Origin: Certhia americana
Lineage: Eukaryota > Chordata > Aves > Passeriformes > Certhiidae
Length of the DNA stretch: 64,000 nucleotides
Assembly (NCBI GenBank): GCA_018697195.1
Contig: CM031859.1
Coordinates: forward strand, 60,432,190-60,496,189
Direction: 5' to 3'
Below the pieces are notes generated by a model. The model saw only the letters and a program-made list of their open reading frames with translations. It did no database searches and had not been told where the DNA came from. Below, in pieces: positions 13,701 to 24,394 of this stretch. The position numbers were made by a program, and so were the translations under genes. Numbering within the stretch: position 1 is the stretch's first letter; each line of letters begins with the position of its first letter.

Positions 13701-16439
13701 CTCTTGCTCTATTCCCTTATGAAACTCTGGCAGGGTAAAACATGAAGCCAATGTCTTTCTCAATTAGAGATTTGTACGTGACTAGGATTATTCTTTAATG
13801 AGTTTTACTCTTTTTTTGCTCAATTTCCCTTAGCCCAGGTTCACATCAGATATAATAGTAATAAATGTCATGGTGTAGGAAACATACAAAAGGACAATAT
13901 GACTGAGAAACAGGTTGACAGACCAAAGATGGATTAAAAAAATAGGAGGCAAGAAGCTGTGCAGAGGTGAAGTTAGTGATAGGAAGGACTGACAGGGTAG
14001 GTGAACTGTCTTGGGGCTTGGCAACTGCAGTTTATTTTGTATAGTTTTTGCCATTCAGCAATATAATGTGCTGTCACTGTGCTTTCTTATGGCAGTTTCT
14101 CTTTTATGGGACTCAAGCGTACCACTTTCTGAATAGGAAAATTCCCAACATAGATTAGTCTCTGAATAATATCTCTGAAGTTTGACTCTGATGATTATCG
14201 GTCACCCTTTCCTGTCTCAACATTGATTTATATTAAACAGGACAAAGCATCTGAGCACAGTGAGATTGAGCCCTTGGGTAGCACAGAAACTGAATCTTTA
14301 ATTTCCCTCTAAACCAGCTCCCTGGGATGGGATCAAGAGGTTTCTTAATGCCTTGAGAGCTAGGATTTCCCAGCAGTGAAGTGCTGCCGCTTTAATGCAT
14401 TGGTATTTAGCAGCACTGTCCTCGGGCTGCCACACCAAGGCTGTGGTAGCATTACAGCTCTGGGGCAATTGATCCATGTTTGGTCAATTTACAGAGCAGA
14501 GATGAGCGTTTTCATTCATTTAATTTCATATGAGAGTCCCTGAGAGTTGTGTGGCCAAATCCCACATACAATTATGAAAATGTCATCCCGCACTTCTGTG
14601 ATCATTACTCCTCTGGTCAGCAATAAATGATACTTAATCATCAGATAGCAAACAAATTTTAAAACTTAAGAATGAAAGAATAAGGAACCCAAAAGCCCAG
14701 GGCATATTTAATACTGAGTGGAGATGGAGCTATTTATTCTTCTAAGGCAGGAACTAATGGGAAGGCAGTGAAAATGTCAATATTGCGAGATTGGCTTTTA
14801 TTAGCCGTCACAAAATCTCCCATTCTTCTCAAGCCCATTATGAGTGGGTGAGTCTCCATGGGACAGAGTCATCACTTTTGCTCACAGCTGATGCCTGTGC
14901 TTTTGTTATTATTTATTGTTTACACTGCAGATAAGCCAGAGGGGTACTCCATTGTCTCAATGACTAGAAAAATTTGTGTCTTCATTGCACAGAGACACTT
15001 GAACATGCATGGAAATATCCATTTGTTTTCACCAAGGATTGGGTAATGCTCCCAGGGAGCTAGTGCCTTCTTTGGGGCTCAACAGCAGATTTTTCAGAAG
15101 GCAGTAAATACATACATGCTCTCAGATATTCCCTGATAGACCAAGCAGTGTTGGTCTATCACTGGGCAGAGCAGGGGATGTTTAGGTGTGTACTTCTCTG
15201 CAACAAAGTTTAAATACCAGCATAGTTTTCCAAAAGAGAGGGTAAGATGGATCTCCTGGCCAAATTTCTCCTGGGGGATGAAAAATGTATCTACCCCAAA
15301 TTCTGTTAAAAGTTTCAGTTGGATATAATACCCTCCACTTCCTGACCTAAATTGCTGCATTGTGTTGCTGAACTCTCTCAACTAGCCACTGCCTTTCACC
15401 TCAAAGGCATGAGCCCTGTAGGGCTGAGCTAAGCAAAACCTCCTCTGTTGTTTGGATATGCAATTAGTGGAGTTTTCCAAATGCTTTGGGATCCATCTGG
15501 ATGAAAGGTGCTTTGTGAATGGCAGGTTGTGTTAGACAGGAAAGCAGATAGGTGGTTTGGCAGCCAGACAAGAATTCTGCTAGTAGCAGCGCTGACATTT
15601 TTTTTTTCTTCTGGTTACAGAGGAGGGGGTTGTCTCAGGCACCTTACTTCAACATATATGGAGAAAAAGGAGGCATGGAGCACCGCAGGTCTAGCCTGTT
15701 CCCTGAAGGTCCGAGCGACTACGTCTTCAGTCATCTTCCTCTACACTCCCAGCAACAGATCCGAGCACCTATCCCCATGATGCCTATTGGGGGTATCCAG
15801 ATGGTCCATTCAGTCCCCGTGGCCCTTTCAGGTTTACATTCTCCGTCCACTCTGGCCCTGCAGAGGGAGGTCTCTGAGGAGAAGCAAAGAGGAACTGCAG
15901 ACGCCCTCTCAAAAGAATCGTATAGTATTTCTAAGCACCATGAGAAACGTACCTCTCCGCACAGCTTGCACCCCGCTGCTCCCCCCAGCGCCCCCTCCTC
16001 GCCGCTGCTGTTGCTGGCGCAGAGCACATCCGAGGACAGTGTCGTGGCTACTGAGAGGGAGCAGGAGGAGAACATACAGACTTGTACAAAAGCCATAGCC
16101 TCTCTGCGAATCGCCACAGAAGAAGCCGTTCTGCACGGGGCGGAGCAGCTGCAGAGGCCTTCTGAGCCTCACCAGAAACCCTTAGAAAGTGCACATTTTA
16201 GCATTAAACACTTTAGTGGATCTGAGCCGGGCCAGCCCTGTGCCTCAGCCACCCATCCTGACTTGCACGGTGGTGAACAGGACAGTTTTGGTACATCACA
16301 GACTGCGCTAGCCCATCCCACCTTTTACAGCAAGAGCTTTGTGGATGTCCAGCAGCTGGGCTTTCACAGCAGGAGTGACCCCCCATCAAGCACACAGGAA
16401 AGGAAAGATCCGTCATCTGAGAAGAACAAGCCACATTGA
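4605..16439 (+). CDS. HIVEP1: HIVEP1, 3' part of the gene (last four coding exons; 5' part outside the window)
   Basis: Four exons (4605-4780, 7423-7524, 8071-8981, 15621-16439) join in one frame into 668 codons plus a split first codon and a TGA stop. The product is the C-terminal end of a ZAS-family transcription factor: two C2H2 fingers, an acidic block, a Ser-Pro-Arg repeat region, and a tail containing [20 protein letters not shown], which I recognise from HIVEP proteins. From memory it matches HIVEP1 better than HIVEP2 or HIVEP3 (CKLCNF in finger 2, [12 protein letters not shown] after the fingers, the SPRR array, the DPSSEK-type ending). Family knowledge: HIVEP1 is a large nuclear protein (about 2,700 residues in human) that binds GGGACTTTCC-like kappa-B enhancer sites through two separated ZAS domains; this is the second. 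All splice borders are canonical, no frameshift or internal stop is visible, and the gene appears functional. The start codon and first ZAS domain lie to the left of position 1. Confidence 0.95.
4781..7422 (+). other. HIVEP1: HIVEP1 intron between the finger exons
   Basis: GT at 4781 and AG at 7421-7422 give a 2.6-kb phase-1 intron that splits zinc finger 2. It contains an A-run near 5910-5922 and a short TA/GT-rich stretch near 6080-6105. No repeat family or other gene was recognised, and the open frames inside are short and without motif. Confidence 0.9.
7423..7524 (+). CDS. HIVEP1: HIVEP1 exon: end of zinc finger 2 and linker
   Basis: The 102-bp exon has acceptor CATAG (ends 7422) and donor GTATGT (starts 7525). 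Its first two bases complete the Gly codon begun at 4780. It then reads [19 protein letters not shown], supplying the zinc-binding His residues at 7437 and 7455 (spacing H-x5-H, the usual form for finger 2 of ZAS domains). It continues into [12 protein letters not shown], the start of the acidic linker. One base (G, 7524) carries over to a Glu codon finished in the next exon. Its small size and 1-1 phase match the flanking exons exactly. Identification is firm because it closes the second finger in the expected place. Confidence 0.95.
7525..8070 (+). other. HIVEP1: HIVEP1 short intron
   Basis: The 546-bp intron has donor GTATGT and acceptor TTCTTTCAG, phase 1. It is the shortest intron in the window. 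Nothing else was recognised inside it. Confidence 0.93.
8071..8981 (+). CDS. HIVEP1: HIVEP1 exon: acidic stretch and SPRR hexapeptide array (ZAS2 acidic and Ser-rich parts)
   Basis: The 911-bp exon has acceptor CTTTCAG (ends 8070) and a strong donor GTAAGT at 8982. Two bases complete a Glu codon, and 303 full codons follow, ending on a codon boundary. Visible segments: a dense acidic run of Glu and Asp at 8154-8222; a [19 protein letters not shown] block; [13 protein letters not shown] followed by [13 protein letters not shown]; a Ser-Pro-rich segment; then eleven back-to-back hexapeptides of form x-L-S-P-R-R at 8667-8864, two of them degenerate; then [13 protein letters not shown]. The order finger pair, acidic block, Ser/Thr-rich block is the definition of a ZAS domain. 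SP-x-R/K sites are possible proline-directed kinase targets, and SPKK-like motifs are known to contact the minor groove of AT-rich DNA; both roles are inference here. Reading into the intron would add 17 residues before a stop at 9033-9035. Confidence 0.95.
8982..15620 (+). other. HIVEP1: HIVEP1 last intron (6.6 kb)
   Basis: The donor is GTAAGT at 8982 and the acceptor is a long T run followed by GGTTACAG at 15620; the intron is phase 0. Inside are a TA-rich stretch near 9287-9304, a GAGTA-type short repeat near 13395-13430, a non-repetitive block at about 14290-14660 that could be conserved regulatory DNA, and a perfect inverted repeat at 15134-15161. No CR1 or LTR was recognised and no additional exon can be supported. 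Confidence 0.93.
15131..15166. repeat. Short perfect inverted repeat (hairpin) in the last HIVEP1 intron
   Basis: TGATAGACCAA (15134-15144) is followed by a 6-base loop (GCAGTG) and its exact reverse complement TTGGTCTATCA (15151-15161). CCC at 15131-15133 can pair with GGG at 15164-15166 across a 2-base bulge, giving about 14 pairs. It is too short for a typical microRNA precursor. Function is unknown. Confidence 0.85.
15621..16439 (+). CDS. HIVEP1: HIVEP1 terminal coding exon: conserved C-terminal tail and stop
   Basis: The acceptor is a T-rich tract ending GGTTACAG (15620). The exon starts on a codon boundary, matching the phase of the previous exon, and gives 272 codons plus TGA at 16437-16439. 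Recognisable HIVEP1 segments are [10 protein letters not shown], then [20 protein letters not shown], then [15 protein letters not shown], then the strongly conserved [20 protein letters not shown] at 16068-16127, then [12 protein letters not shown] and a C-terminus ending SSEKNKPH. The segment around 15950-16020 (Ser, Pro, Leu-rich) looks more variable. No frameshift is seen. Antisense open frames over this exon are shadows of its codon structure. Confidence 0.95.
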   Translation, partial: RRGLSQAPYFNIYGEKGGMEHRRSSLFPEGPSDYVFSHLPLHSQQQIRAPIPMMPIGGIQMVHSVPVALSGLHSPSTLALQREVSEEKQRGTADALSKESYSISKHHEKRTSPHSLHPAAPPSAPSSPLLLLAQSTSEDSVVATEREQEENIQTCTKAIASLRIATEEAVLHGAEQLQRPSEPHQKPLESAHFSIKHFSGSEPGQPCASATHPDLHGGEQDSFGTSQTALAHPTFYSKSFVDVQQLGFHSRSDPPSSTQERKDPSSEKNKPH

Positions 16440-16483
16440 TCTGAGATGCATGGAGACTTTCACCCATACATTTACCCCACCTC

Positions 16484-16508
16484 TTTTTTTTTTTTTTTTT
16501 TTTTTTTT
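16484..16508 (+). repeat. Poly(T) tract, 25 bases, in the HIVEP1 3' UTR
   Basis: An uninterrupted run of T begins 45 bases after the stop codon. It is transcribed as poly(U). Its length may be unreliable because homopolymers of this size are prone to sequencing error. Confidence 0.9.
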
Positions 16509-16777
16509 CTAGAGATAGAAAAAGTATTCAATTTTACAGCATGCCTGTTCTAAGTTACAGTAGTTTGCTATTATATATACTTTTGTTATATCAAAAGAAT
16601 TAGATAATGTAACAAGTCATCATGAGCCTGACCAAAACTAAATTTGAAATTCTTATTGGGTCTGGTACTTTTAAATTGTACAGATGTTTGTGCCTTTTCT
16701 TTACTTTGCTTATATTCTTATAAGCATTTTTTTAGCGGTAATTTGTACATATTTTAGAATTTGTGTATCTGCTTTGT

Positions 16778-16783
16778 AATAAA
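16778..16783 (+). promoter_or_regulatory. Poly(A) signal AATAAA (proximal)
   Basis: A canonical AATAAA lies about 340 bases after the stop in the context TTTGTAATAAATGTAATTTC, followed by T-rich sequence. It is the best candidate for a short 3' UTR form of HIVEP1. Confidence 0.75.
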
Positions 16784-17225
16784 TGTAATTTCTTTCCTTT
16801 TTTGGACACTTGGATCTAAATGATGTAAAACAGAACAGCATCAATATATGTGAGGTTGCACTAAAACATATTTTTATATGATTAAAACTGAACAGCTTTT
16901 ATGTACAGCTCTGATTCTGTAATACTAATATTTATTTACTTTGTTTCATAAATTGTAAATTTTTTTCTTAATGTTGTGGATTGCTTTTCTATGTGAAGCA
17001 TGGGATTTACTGTTGCGTAATTAGAACAAAATGTATATTGTAAAACAAGATATTTAAACTAGAGTATCTTATCTTATTCTGCACTTATGCATTAGTTAAA
17101 AAAAAAAAAGGATAAAAGATGTATCAGTCAGTTCTTAACTCTTGTAATTTTTTTTGTCTCTTGTTTGCCAGATTGACTATAACTTAAGTGCTGATTGTGA
17201 TTTTAAACTGATAGTACCGTAAAGC

Positions 17226-17231
17226 ATTAAA
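17226..17231 (+). promoter_or_regulatory. Poly(A) signal ATTAAA (distal)
   Basis: ATTAAA lies in the context AAAGCATTAAAGTAAAAC, followed by a GTGAGTTTTTTC T-rich stretch within about 40 bases. It is a candidate second cleavage site for HIVEP1. Confidence 0.55.
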
Positions 17232-17288
17232 GTAAAACAATGTGCTATTGTGAGTTTTTTCAAAGCTTTATAAAACAGTTATAAATAT

Positions 17289-17294
17289 ATTAAA
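17289..17294 (+). promoter_or_regulatory. Poly(A) signal ATTAAA (most distal in the AT-rich 3' UTR)
   Basis: ATTAAA occurs in TAAATATATTAAAAGTATT, followed by TTTGGTCTTATGTG. It is the last hexamer before the GC-rich block and so marks a plausible transcript end near 17.31 kb. Confidence 0.5.
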
Positions 17295-17315
17295 AGTATT
17301 TGGTCTTATGTGAAC

Positions 17316-20300
17316 ATGTTGATCTATATACTCCTTAAAAGCTATGGGAAAACATTCCACCCCATGTAAATACGTGCATCACTGGTGCCATCTGTGTAGC
17401 TCACCGGGACCGGCAAGGTTTGCTATGCTTGGTGCTCCCAGGAGCGGGACCGGGGCACTGCTGACTGCCAGAGGCAGAGTCCAGCAGTGTCCTGACCCAC
17501 TCCCTGGCATCCAGCAGCAGGGTGGCAAGGCCCCTACGGCCACATGGGGCTGGGTGAGGAGCTGGCCTGCTGGCTGGACACGGCACCCTGCCGAGCCTGG
17601 CAGTCCCCTGCTCTGGAGGGCTGACCAAAGGGCATAGGTGTTATGAAGAAGTGCCCTGCAGTGTCAGAGAGGGGTTTGGAGAGGAGAAAAAGGTGTTTTC
17701 CTTGCACTTGAACTCCACAGCTGGCCACTCCCTACTGCAATACCCGTGCCAGCTCCGGGGGAGGCTCCCGTTCTGTCCTGTTCCGTCCTGTCCTGCGGAC
17801 AGAGGTGTGTGGCCCTGCCGGCAAGGCAGAGAGCACCACCAACCCAGCCTCTTCTGAAATGGGTTTCATGGGCAAGAAAGTCACAGTCTTCCAGTGTAGG
17901 GTCTCCACCTGGGCAAGGTTTGCTCCAGAGGGAAGGGAGGAGGAGCCCGGGCTTGTGTTTGAACACGTGTGGTGGGTTACCACTACCACCAGCAGCATGC
18001 GTGCATGCACGCACGCACACACACACACACACTCAAACACACGCATGCATACGCACAGATGAAAGAAACCAACGACCTGGATTATATTTTGTGCTATTTA
18101 GTGGATTATAAATCTGTGAAAACAAGTTTGTATATTGAAAATACATCTAAGGAGTGTTCTTTAAAAAGAAATAAATATACAGTTACATGCATGAGGTGTC
18201 TAGTTTTCATGTGTTCTTTGAATTGTCCATGTTTATTGGTGTTCCAGCATTCTGCACAAGACGCACCCTTAAAAATGTGAGTGCTAGTGAAAAATGTGGA
18301 CCATATATTGGCTTTCTCACCTATTATCAAACCAAACCAGTTTATTTCTCTGGTAATACCGTGTGAGGGCAGAGCCACAGGTGTCACATTGTCGTAATTC
18401 TAGCATGATGGCATATGATTAGTGTAATACCATAATGGACAGTGACCACTTCTAAACATTAAAGCTTAGCTTCCATACCCATTGCAATGTTCTGCCTTTA
18501 TTCCAGATCATTGTGGTAACCTTGCCAAGATAAGCATGTGCCAGAAAACTGGCTCGTCTCAGACTGGAGAGAGGAGAAGCAGTATATGTAGTTGGAGATG
18601 AGCAGCCTGTTGGATCATGCTTCCATGAAAAAGGAGAACTCAATTATACATTTTAAATAAACAAGCTCCATCTGATAAAAGCCTCTCTCCTCCTGGGCTT
18701 CATGGCTGTATTGAGAACAAAATGCTCTTCACAATGATCAGCTAATCAGGTAATCACAGATATTTTGTAAAAAAGGAACCAGGCAACCCCTGATGGTAAA
18801 TGCTCTATTAACACTGCCTTTGTAAGCAACCCTCTTACTGTGGGAGTTACCTCTCACTTGTTTGATTATTTTAATTAATTTGCAGCTGCAATTTGCCATA
18901 CACCTTCTCAGCCTTGGGGCATTTTTTTTATAATTGGTGAGCAAGTATCACTGAAATTACATGTGATATTTTTGGGTTACAATGGAGCAACACTGAAGAG
19001 GTTGCAGGTACTTACAATCTTAATTGTATTTCCTTAATGAGCTAATGTGTATACAGTGCTTTGAAAAAAAACATATCCTCATACATGGCCTAGATATCAG
19101 TGATGACTTTTCATGCTTTGGAAAGGGTGTGGAGGAGAAATGGCAAACATGTCTGACAAAATTTTCCTAGGCATAAGCGATTTTCAGAATCAACATAGCA
19201 GGCACAGCAACTGGGTCTGGGGGGCAAATAATTCCATGAGCGCTCTGCCCGCACTTCCCAGTGCAGCCGCCTCCAAGCTGCCTGAGGAGATGATGGTGTG
19301 GGGCTCTTTGTGCCCCGCTGTGATGAGCCTGCGGCTTCAGCCTCCGTGCTGGGAGAATGCAGCTGCATGGCTCCCTGCCGGGAATGTCGGTCTCCGGGCA
19401 GGACTGGAGTTGCCCGTGTAAGGCAGCCCCTCTGAGGGTGGCGGGGAGGGGGTTCCTCCACAATACTCAGTGTAGTGGATGCACGGAGGTCTCTTCAGGG
19501 CAAAAAGTGTAACCCTGAGCTCTCTGATGTAAACGGTCTGTGTTTTTATATGAAGTGAAAAGAAGAGATTTAACAGGGCACTCGAATAAACTGCAGAGAC
19601 GAACAAGGATCCTTATATGCAATGTGCTAAAAAAATTCTACGTCAGGAATATAATTACTTATTATATTGTTCAAGGAGGTTATAATTTTCTGTAAAGATC
19701 ATATGTCTTTTCTGTAAAGCACAAGGGAAATACAGATGCTCTGGCATGCTCTCTGTATTTTCTTCTCTCAGAATACTGTCATCAGAGTCACTTCAGGACT
19801 TACTCACGTCAGCAAGACAGAGGGTGTATGAGTCTCATATAATTGCCTGCACAATCCTCTCACGAATCTTTAGATTCTGACTCAGGGTAGTAATTCCATT
19901 GCATGTTAAATACTTCTATGTGGACTTACCCCCTGCAGGACACATTGCCAAGCAGTGGATAATAATTAGCACCAATAAAGGGCACCATCAACTATAACAG
20001 ACCCAAATGGAATCAAGGGACTTAAGTACAAAAATTTCAATTCAAGGATGCTGCAGTCAACTCCCATGTAACCCTAGAGGCACCTCAATTTACAAGGTGC
20101 CCTGCCTTGTTTGAAGCTGTTTCCTGCTTTTGGACATGAGGTGAACTTCTCTTCTTGGAACTGCTTCACACCTCTTCCCCTCCCTAATTGACCTGGACAA
20201 CAGAAAGTATGTACTTCTTGCCCAAGATCCTCCAAGGGACCTACCCTACTGAGTGGGTCTTTGAAAAACACCTGACACGTGAAGTATGCTTCCCTCTTGA

Positions 20301-23300
20301 TTTATACTTTTGGCAAGTGCTGTCACCTCCTCTTACAGATTAATGATTTGGTCCCCATTTATGGGTATCTAAAAAACCCCAAAACACCCCAAATCTGCAC
20401 AGAAACTGGCTAGATCAAACATGTCTGAACTCCTAGGAGAGTGCCCTAAAATGTCCCACACAAATTTTTTTCTTTCCTGCTGAAGTTCTCTTACTGTGAA
20501 ACAAAGTATTCTAGATTCATTGGATCATCATTGCTGTAGGCTATTGTCCCCAAGAGGAAGAGTTGCTGGATGTGCCCTGCTCAGTAGGAAGAGAACTGCC
20601 TGGAAAGCTGGTGAGTAGAGTGGTGTGACAGAGGCTTAGAAGGATAAGGACTGAGTTCAAGCAGCTCCATGCCTGAAGTCTTGACTGCTTGGAGAGAACT
20701 GTTTCCACACATGCTTTCTACTGAGCATCCAGCTCCTGTCTGAGGTGCCTGACTCTCTTATGTCTGATGGAGGCGGGCCAAAACTTAAAATTCTGGGCTT
20801 CAGAGTGAGGAACAAATCCCAAAAGTTAGGTGTTACAGTGCCTGAATCCTTTATTGAATTTTGCCCTAAATAGCTCAGGGACAACAAGCCTTATTGATTT
20901 ATTTCATTGTCCAGTGGAACAAGTCAATGGGAGTTATCCTTTTAAGTAATTTAGCCACCCCTGAAAATCTCAATCAATATTCTCTAAAGAATGTCCTTAA
21001 AGTAAATCCAGGATATTCAATGCAAAACCTGCACAGCAGATCATACATTTTAGTCTAGTCACTACTTTGGTGGGGGTGGTTTTTTCAGCTAAAATGCCTG
21101 CATGAAAAAATCAGCTGTCTATGTACTAATTGAGTTTATTACAGTGACAATGTTCCTGTGCCCTTTTCTCAAATGCATATTACACTCACTAAACACAGAC
21201 CCTGAACATATGCTTACTGTAAGGTCAATTTAGGATGAAAATGCTGGATGGCTTGACTTGTTCTGCAATTATTCTTGGGGTCTTTACATATGCTACATCT
21301 GTCACGTGTGTTTGCAGCTATCTTTAATATGTCTGCTTTTAACTGTCTTTGGAACCATCGATAGCACCAGGAACGTGGGAGACAGCTTTCATTGCAAAAT
21401 GTTTGGCTTTTGCCCCTGTCATGATGCCTGCATGAGATATAATGAGCTGATCTGTTGTGTGTACATGAGTCTTTTCCAAGTGGTTGTGCTTGGTGACAAA
21501 AACTCTTTCTAAGAGTTTCTTAAATTTGTGAGTATAGAGGTGGCCTGTACCTGTGTGTAGGGCTTTAGTAGGCATATGATAGAAGTTAAGGAAATGTCTC
21601 TATCTTTTCATACAAGATAATCTTAAGTAGAGGCAGAACTGAATGAAATTCATCCTCGGGAGCAAAGACCATGAACCATGAAAATCCCCATAAAGGATGA
21701 ACTGGCATTCAGGACTGCTGTCTCTCCATGCTGGCAAGTGTCTGCACAAGGTGCCTGGGTGTCATTTTCCCTGAGCTTTGAGAAATATGGACGATCTTCT
21801 ATTACACTGTGCATTGCTATATATGTTGCAAAATCATGTCCTGCAGGCAAGCTTCTCACCCATGGCACATCAGGCACCAGTGCACCTCTGCTGCAGGGCA
21901 GCCAAGGGACTCTGGGAGCCTAACAACTCCAAGGTCTGTTCAAGCATACAAGTAGCGTATGAGATCTGCTTGCAGGCTGGACTGCAGGCTGGTGGGAACA
22001 GTGGTAGAACAAAACAAAACAACAGCTTTCTGAAAACCATAAAACTTTTCTGCTCTAGTGAGGTTCCTTGCTTTTCTGCATTGTATGAATATTCATTCTG
22101 AAGCTGACATGTCGATGGGAGCTTGGTCAGCAGGAAACTTAATGAAAAAAAAAGCCAACCAATATTACTATATGAACTGCTTTTTTGGATACCTTCCTGA
22201 TGAGTGACATCTCTGAACTGACAGGAGCGCTGCAAAGTGATGCAGCCGAGATGAATATGCATGGCAGCACACAGCCCCATGAGCACCCAGTGAGCTGGAG
22301 AAAGCCAGGGGAGGCAGATCCAGCTCTGTACTGAAGAACAGCATTTTTCCCCCATCTCCTGCCAGAATATAAGAAGAGGCTGACACCCTGCCATAGAAAC
22401 TAATGGAGTTTCCACATTCATTTTAACAGCAGGAGGTGTAGTCTCTGAAGGCTTGTTTCCATGAGGTGATGAGAAATCTTGCTGCTGAAGTTGCAGAGGA
22501 ATGTCAGAGTATTTGGCATTTTGCTATTTCAACCTCTTTCGTTCCCATCTGTTCCTAGAGAAGCAAAGGTCCTTGCCTGGTTCAGCTGTGCTTTGCCAGG
22601 GCCTTGGGGGGCAGCTCTGGGCCATGGGAGGAAGTGTTCCCTGAATGTTTCTGGTATGAATACCCTGAATCCTCTGAGCACATTAACCCATTAGTGGTAG
22701 TCTGCAAGGCAAAGGAAGGCTTAGGAAGAACTTGTGTGTGCTTATTCTTCCTAAGCAGGTACACACTTAAAATCTCTAAAGGGTTACTTTGAAAGAGTGA
22801 CTCTCAGAAAAGCCAGGTTTTCTGAAGAGCTGGACTTTGACTGAGGCACTTAGATGAAGTGGTCACAGTTTTCAGAAGTGCTGAGCATTTGTTATCAGCA
22901 GAAACTGCTGTTTTCTGGCCACATGTGAAAATCTGGCCCTTAAAGACTTAATGACTAACTTAATGATGTCTGGCACTTCACCTCCATTTGTTATTTTCCA
23001 CAATTTTTCTTTCCTCCACAACATCTTTATTTAGCCAGAAAAAAAGGAAGAAAAACCCAAATGAATGAAACAATCAGACAATATTCATGGCTGAAATACC
23101 CTGTTCCTTTTTACTGCCAGGAAAAATGTAAATGATAAAGTGGACCAGTTTTGTGACAAAGTTTTTCCTCTCCATTTCATATTTCTTGATGACATTTTAG
23201 CACATGGGGCTGACACAGCAAGACATCTTGGACTAAGTTTCAATCTTTCAGAAATTTTCCTTGGACATACAGAAGGGAGGGGAAAAAAAAAAAAGAAAAA

Positions 23301-24394
23301 TCAGAAAGGCAAAGGGATGGAGTACTGCAGGGAGCATCCTTCTCTGGCAGAAGATGAGCTAAATAGTCTAATAGTTTTTTCCATCTGCATTTCCTCTGGC
23401 CCTACTGTGAGCAAAAAAGATTCAGGTCCTGCTGATCTGTCAGGATGGGGGTGAAGGAAGCCAGGTGATAAGCCGAGTCCTGCTGCCTGGTCCATCAATT
23501 AACACAGTAGGAAGAAGCTGAAGGGGATAATGCCCCTGTGGCATTACCCCTGCTCTGCAGGATCCTCTGAAACGTTTTTGCTGGCTCTCTGTGGAGCTGA
23601 ATTCCTGCCAGACTGTGGGTGAAAAGGATCAGCCACTGTCTAGAGCATTGCCTTGCACTAACCTGCTGGATTTCCATGCAGAAATCCAAGTGAGAGTTAA
23701 TGCTGTGTTAGGCAGCCTAAACTTTGGCTTGGTTTGCTCTCTAGCTGCTACTGCCCAGCTGTGGGCTGCCTTGGCCACTGCTGTGCAAGCCACTGGTGGG
23801 GCAATCCTAGCTGGGGGCCTCAGCTGAGTGGGGCAGGTCAGGCAGGTGGAAGCTCCAGAGATGCCTTGGGGGCCAGTGCTCTGCTTGAGGCTGCTCTGGC
23901 TGGTTGGTGTCCCAGGAGCTCCCAAAAGCACTTGGAAATTCTGTATCCTGGAGCTTGCAAAGTTTCCTGGCTCCTGCAGTCTTTATTTTCCAGGAAAGGG
24001 GACATGCTAAACCCTCCAATGGTTTGGTTTCTGTTTTGTTAAATTTAAGGTATTCAAAATAATGCTGATAGTGTCAAACATTGCTCCTCCCTGGGGGAAT
24101 ATGAGACAGGAACTGAAAATATGTTGTCACAATGCACACTACCTGAGAATTTCATCAAATTCAAAAGAGCAGTGAATAAAAATTTCTCTGACTGTTTAAA
24201 ATAGATAGGATAGTATCTTTCCTTCTCTAACTTTAGTCTATTTGCTCCAGAAACATTGGCTGTGATGAGAATTTAATCATCTGTATTCTGCATGTTTTGA
24301 TGGGATGCCAGCTCTTGATTTTGTGCACAAGTTTCATGGTAGACTGTCTACTTCAGCAGAAATTCCTGTTTTCAGCTTGGTGCTCAGGGTGCTA
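17316..24394. other. Intergenic DNA downstream of HIVEP1, no gene seen
   Basis: GC-rich sequence at about 17390-17990 is followed by a CA/CG alternating tract, another AATAAA at 18170-18175, a GC-rich patch at about 19210-19460, and AT-rich ordinary sequence. Open frames, including a 183-codon minus-strand frame at 21870-22421, have no recognisable domain, no clear splice structure and no codon signature, so I do not call them genes. Confidence 0.7.
17995..18057. repeat. Alternating purine-pyrimidine microsatellite (GCATGC/CA)n
   Basis: A 38-bp run of strict purine-pyrimidine alternation (17995-18032) starts with GCATGCGTGCATGCACGC and passes into pure CA dinucleotides. A degenerate CA/GCAT tail extends to about 18057. 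GCGTGCATGCACGC at 17999-18012 is a perfect palindrome. Confidence 0.9.

Larger units (their letters stand above)
16440..17315 (+). other. HIVEP1: HIVEP1 3' UTR (right end approximate)
   Basis: AT-rich non-coding sequence follows the TGA stop. It has a 25-base T run at 16484-16508, overlapping ATTTA pentamers at 16930-16938 (AU-rich, a known destabilising signal type) and several poly(A) hexamers. The end is set just after the ATTAAA at 17289-17294, where base composition changes sharply to GC-rich. A shorter form ending near 16.8 kb is equally compatible. Confidence 0.7.

Noticed and set aside
15731..16117. 128-codon minus-strand frame over the last HIVEP1 exon
   Set aside because: Shadow of a real coding exon; no independent support.
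21870..22421. 183-codon minus-strand open frame
   Set aside because: Among the longest frames in the intergenic part, but it has no domain, low-complexity hydrophobic stretches only, no clear promoter or splice context, and looks like a chance frame.
23140..23454. Frame containing FLDDILAHG, superficially like the reverse-transcriptase DD box
   Set aside because: The residues before and after do not fit any RT motif order, there is no neighbouring gag-pol similarity, and a single short match is expected by chance.
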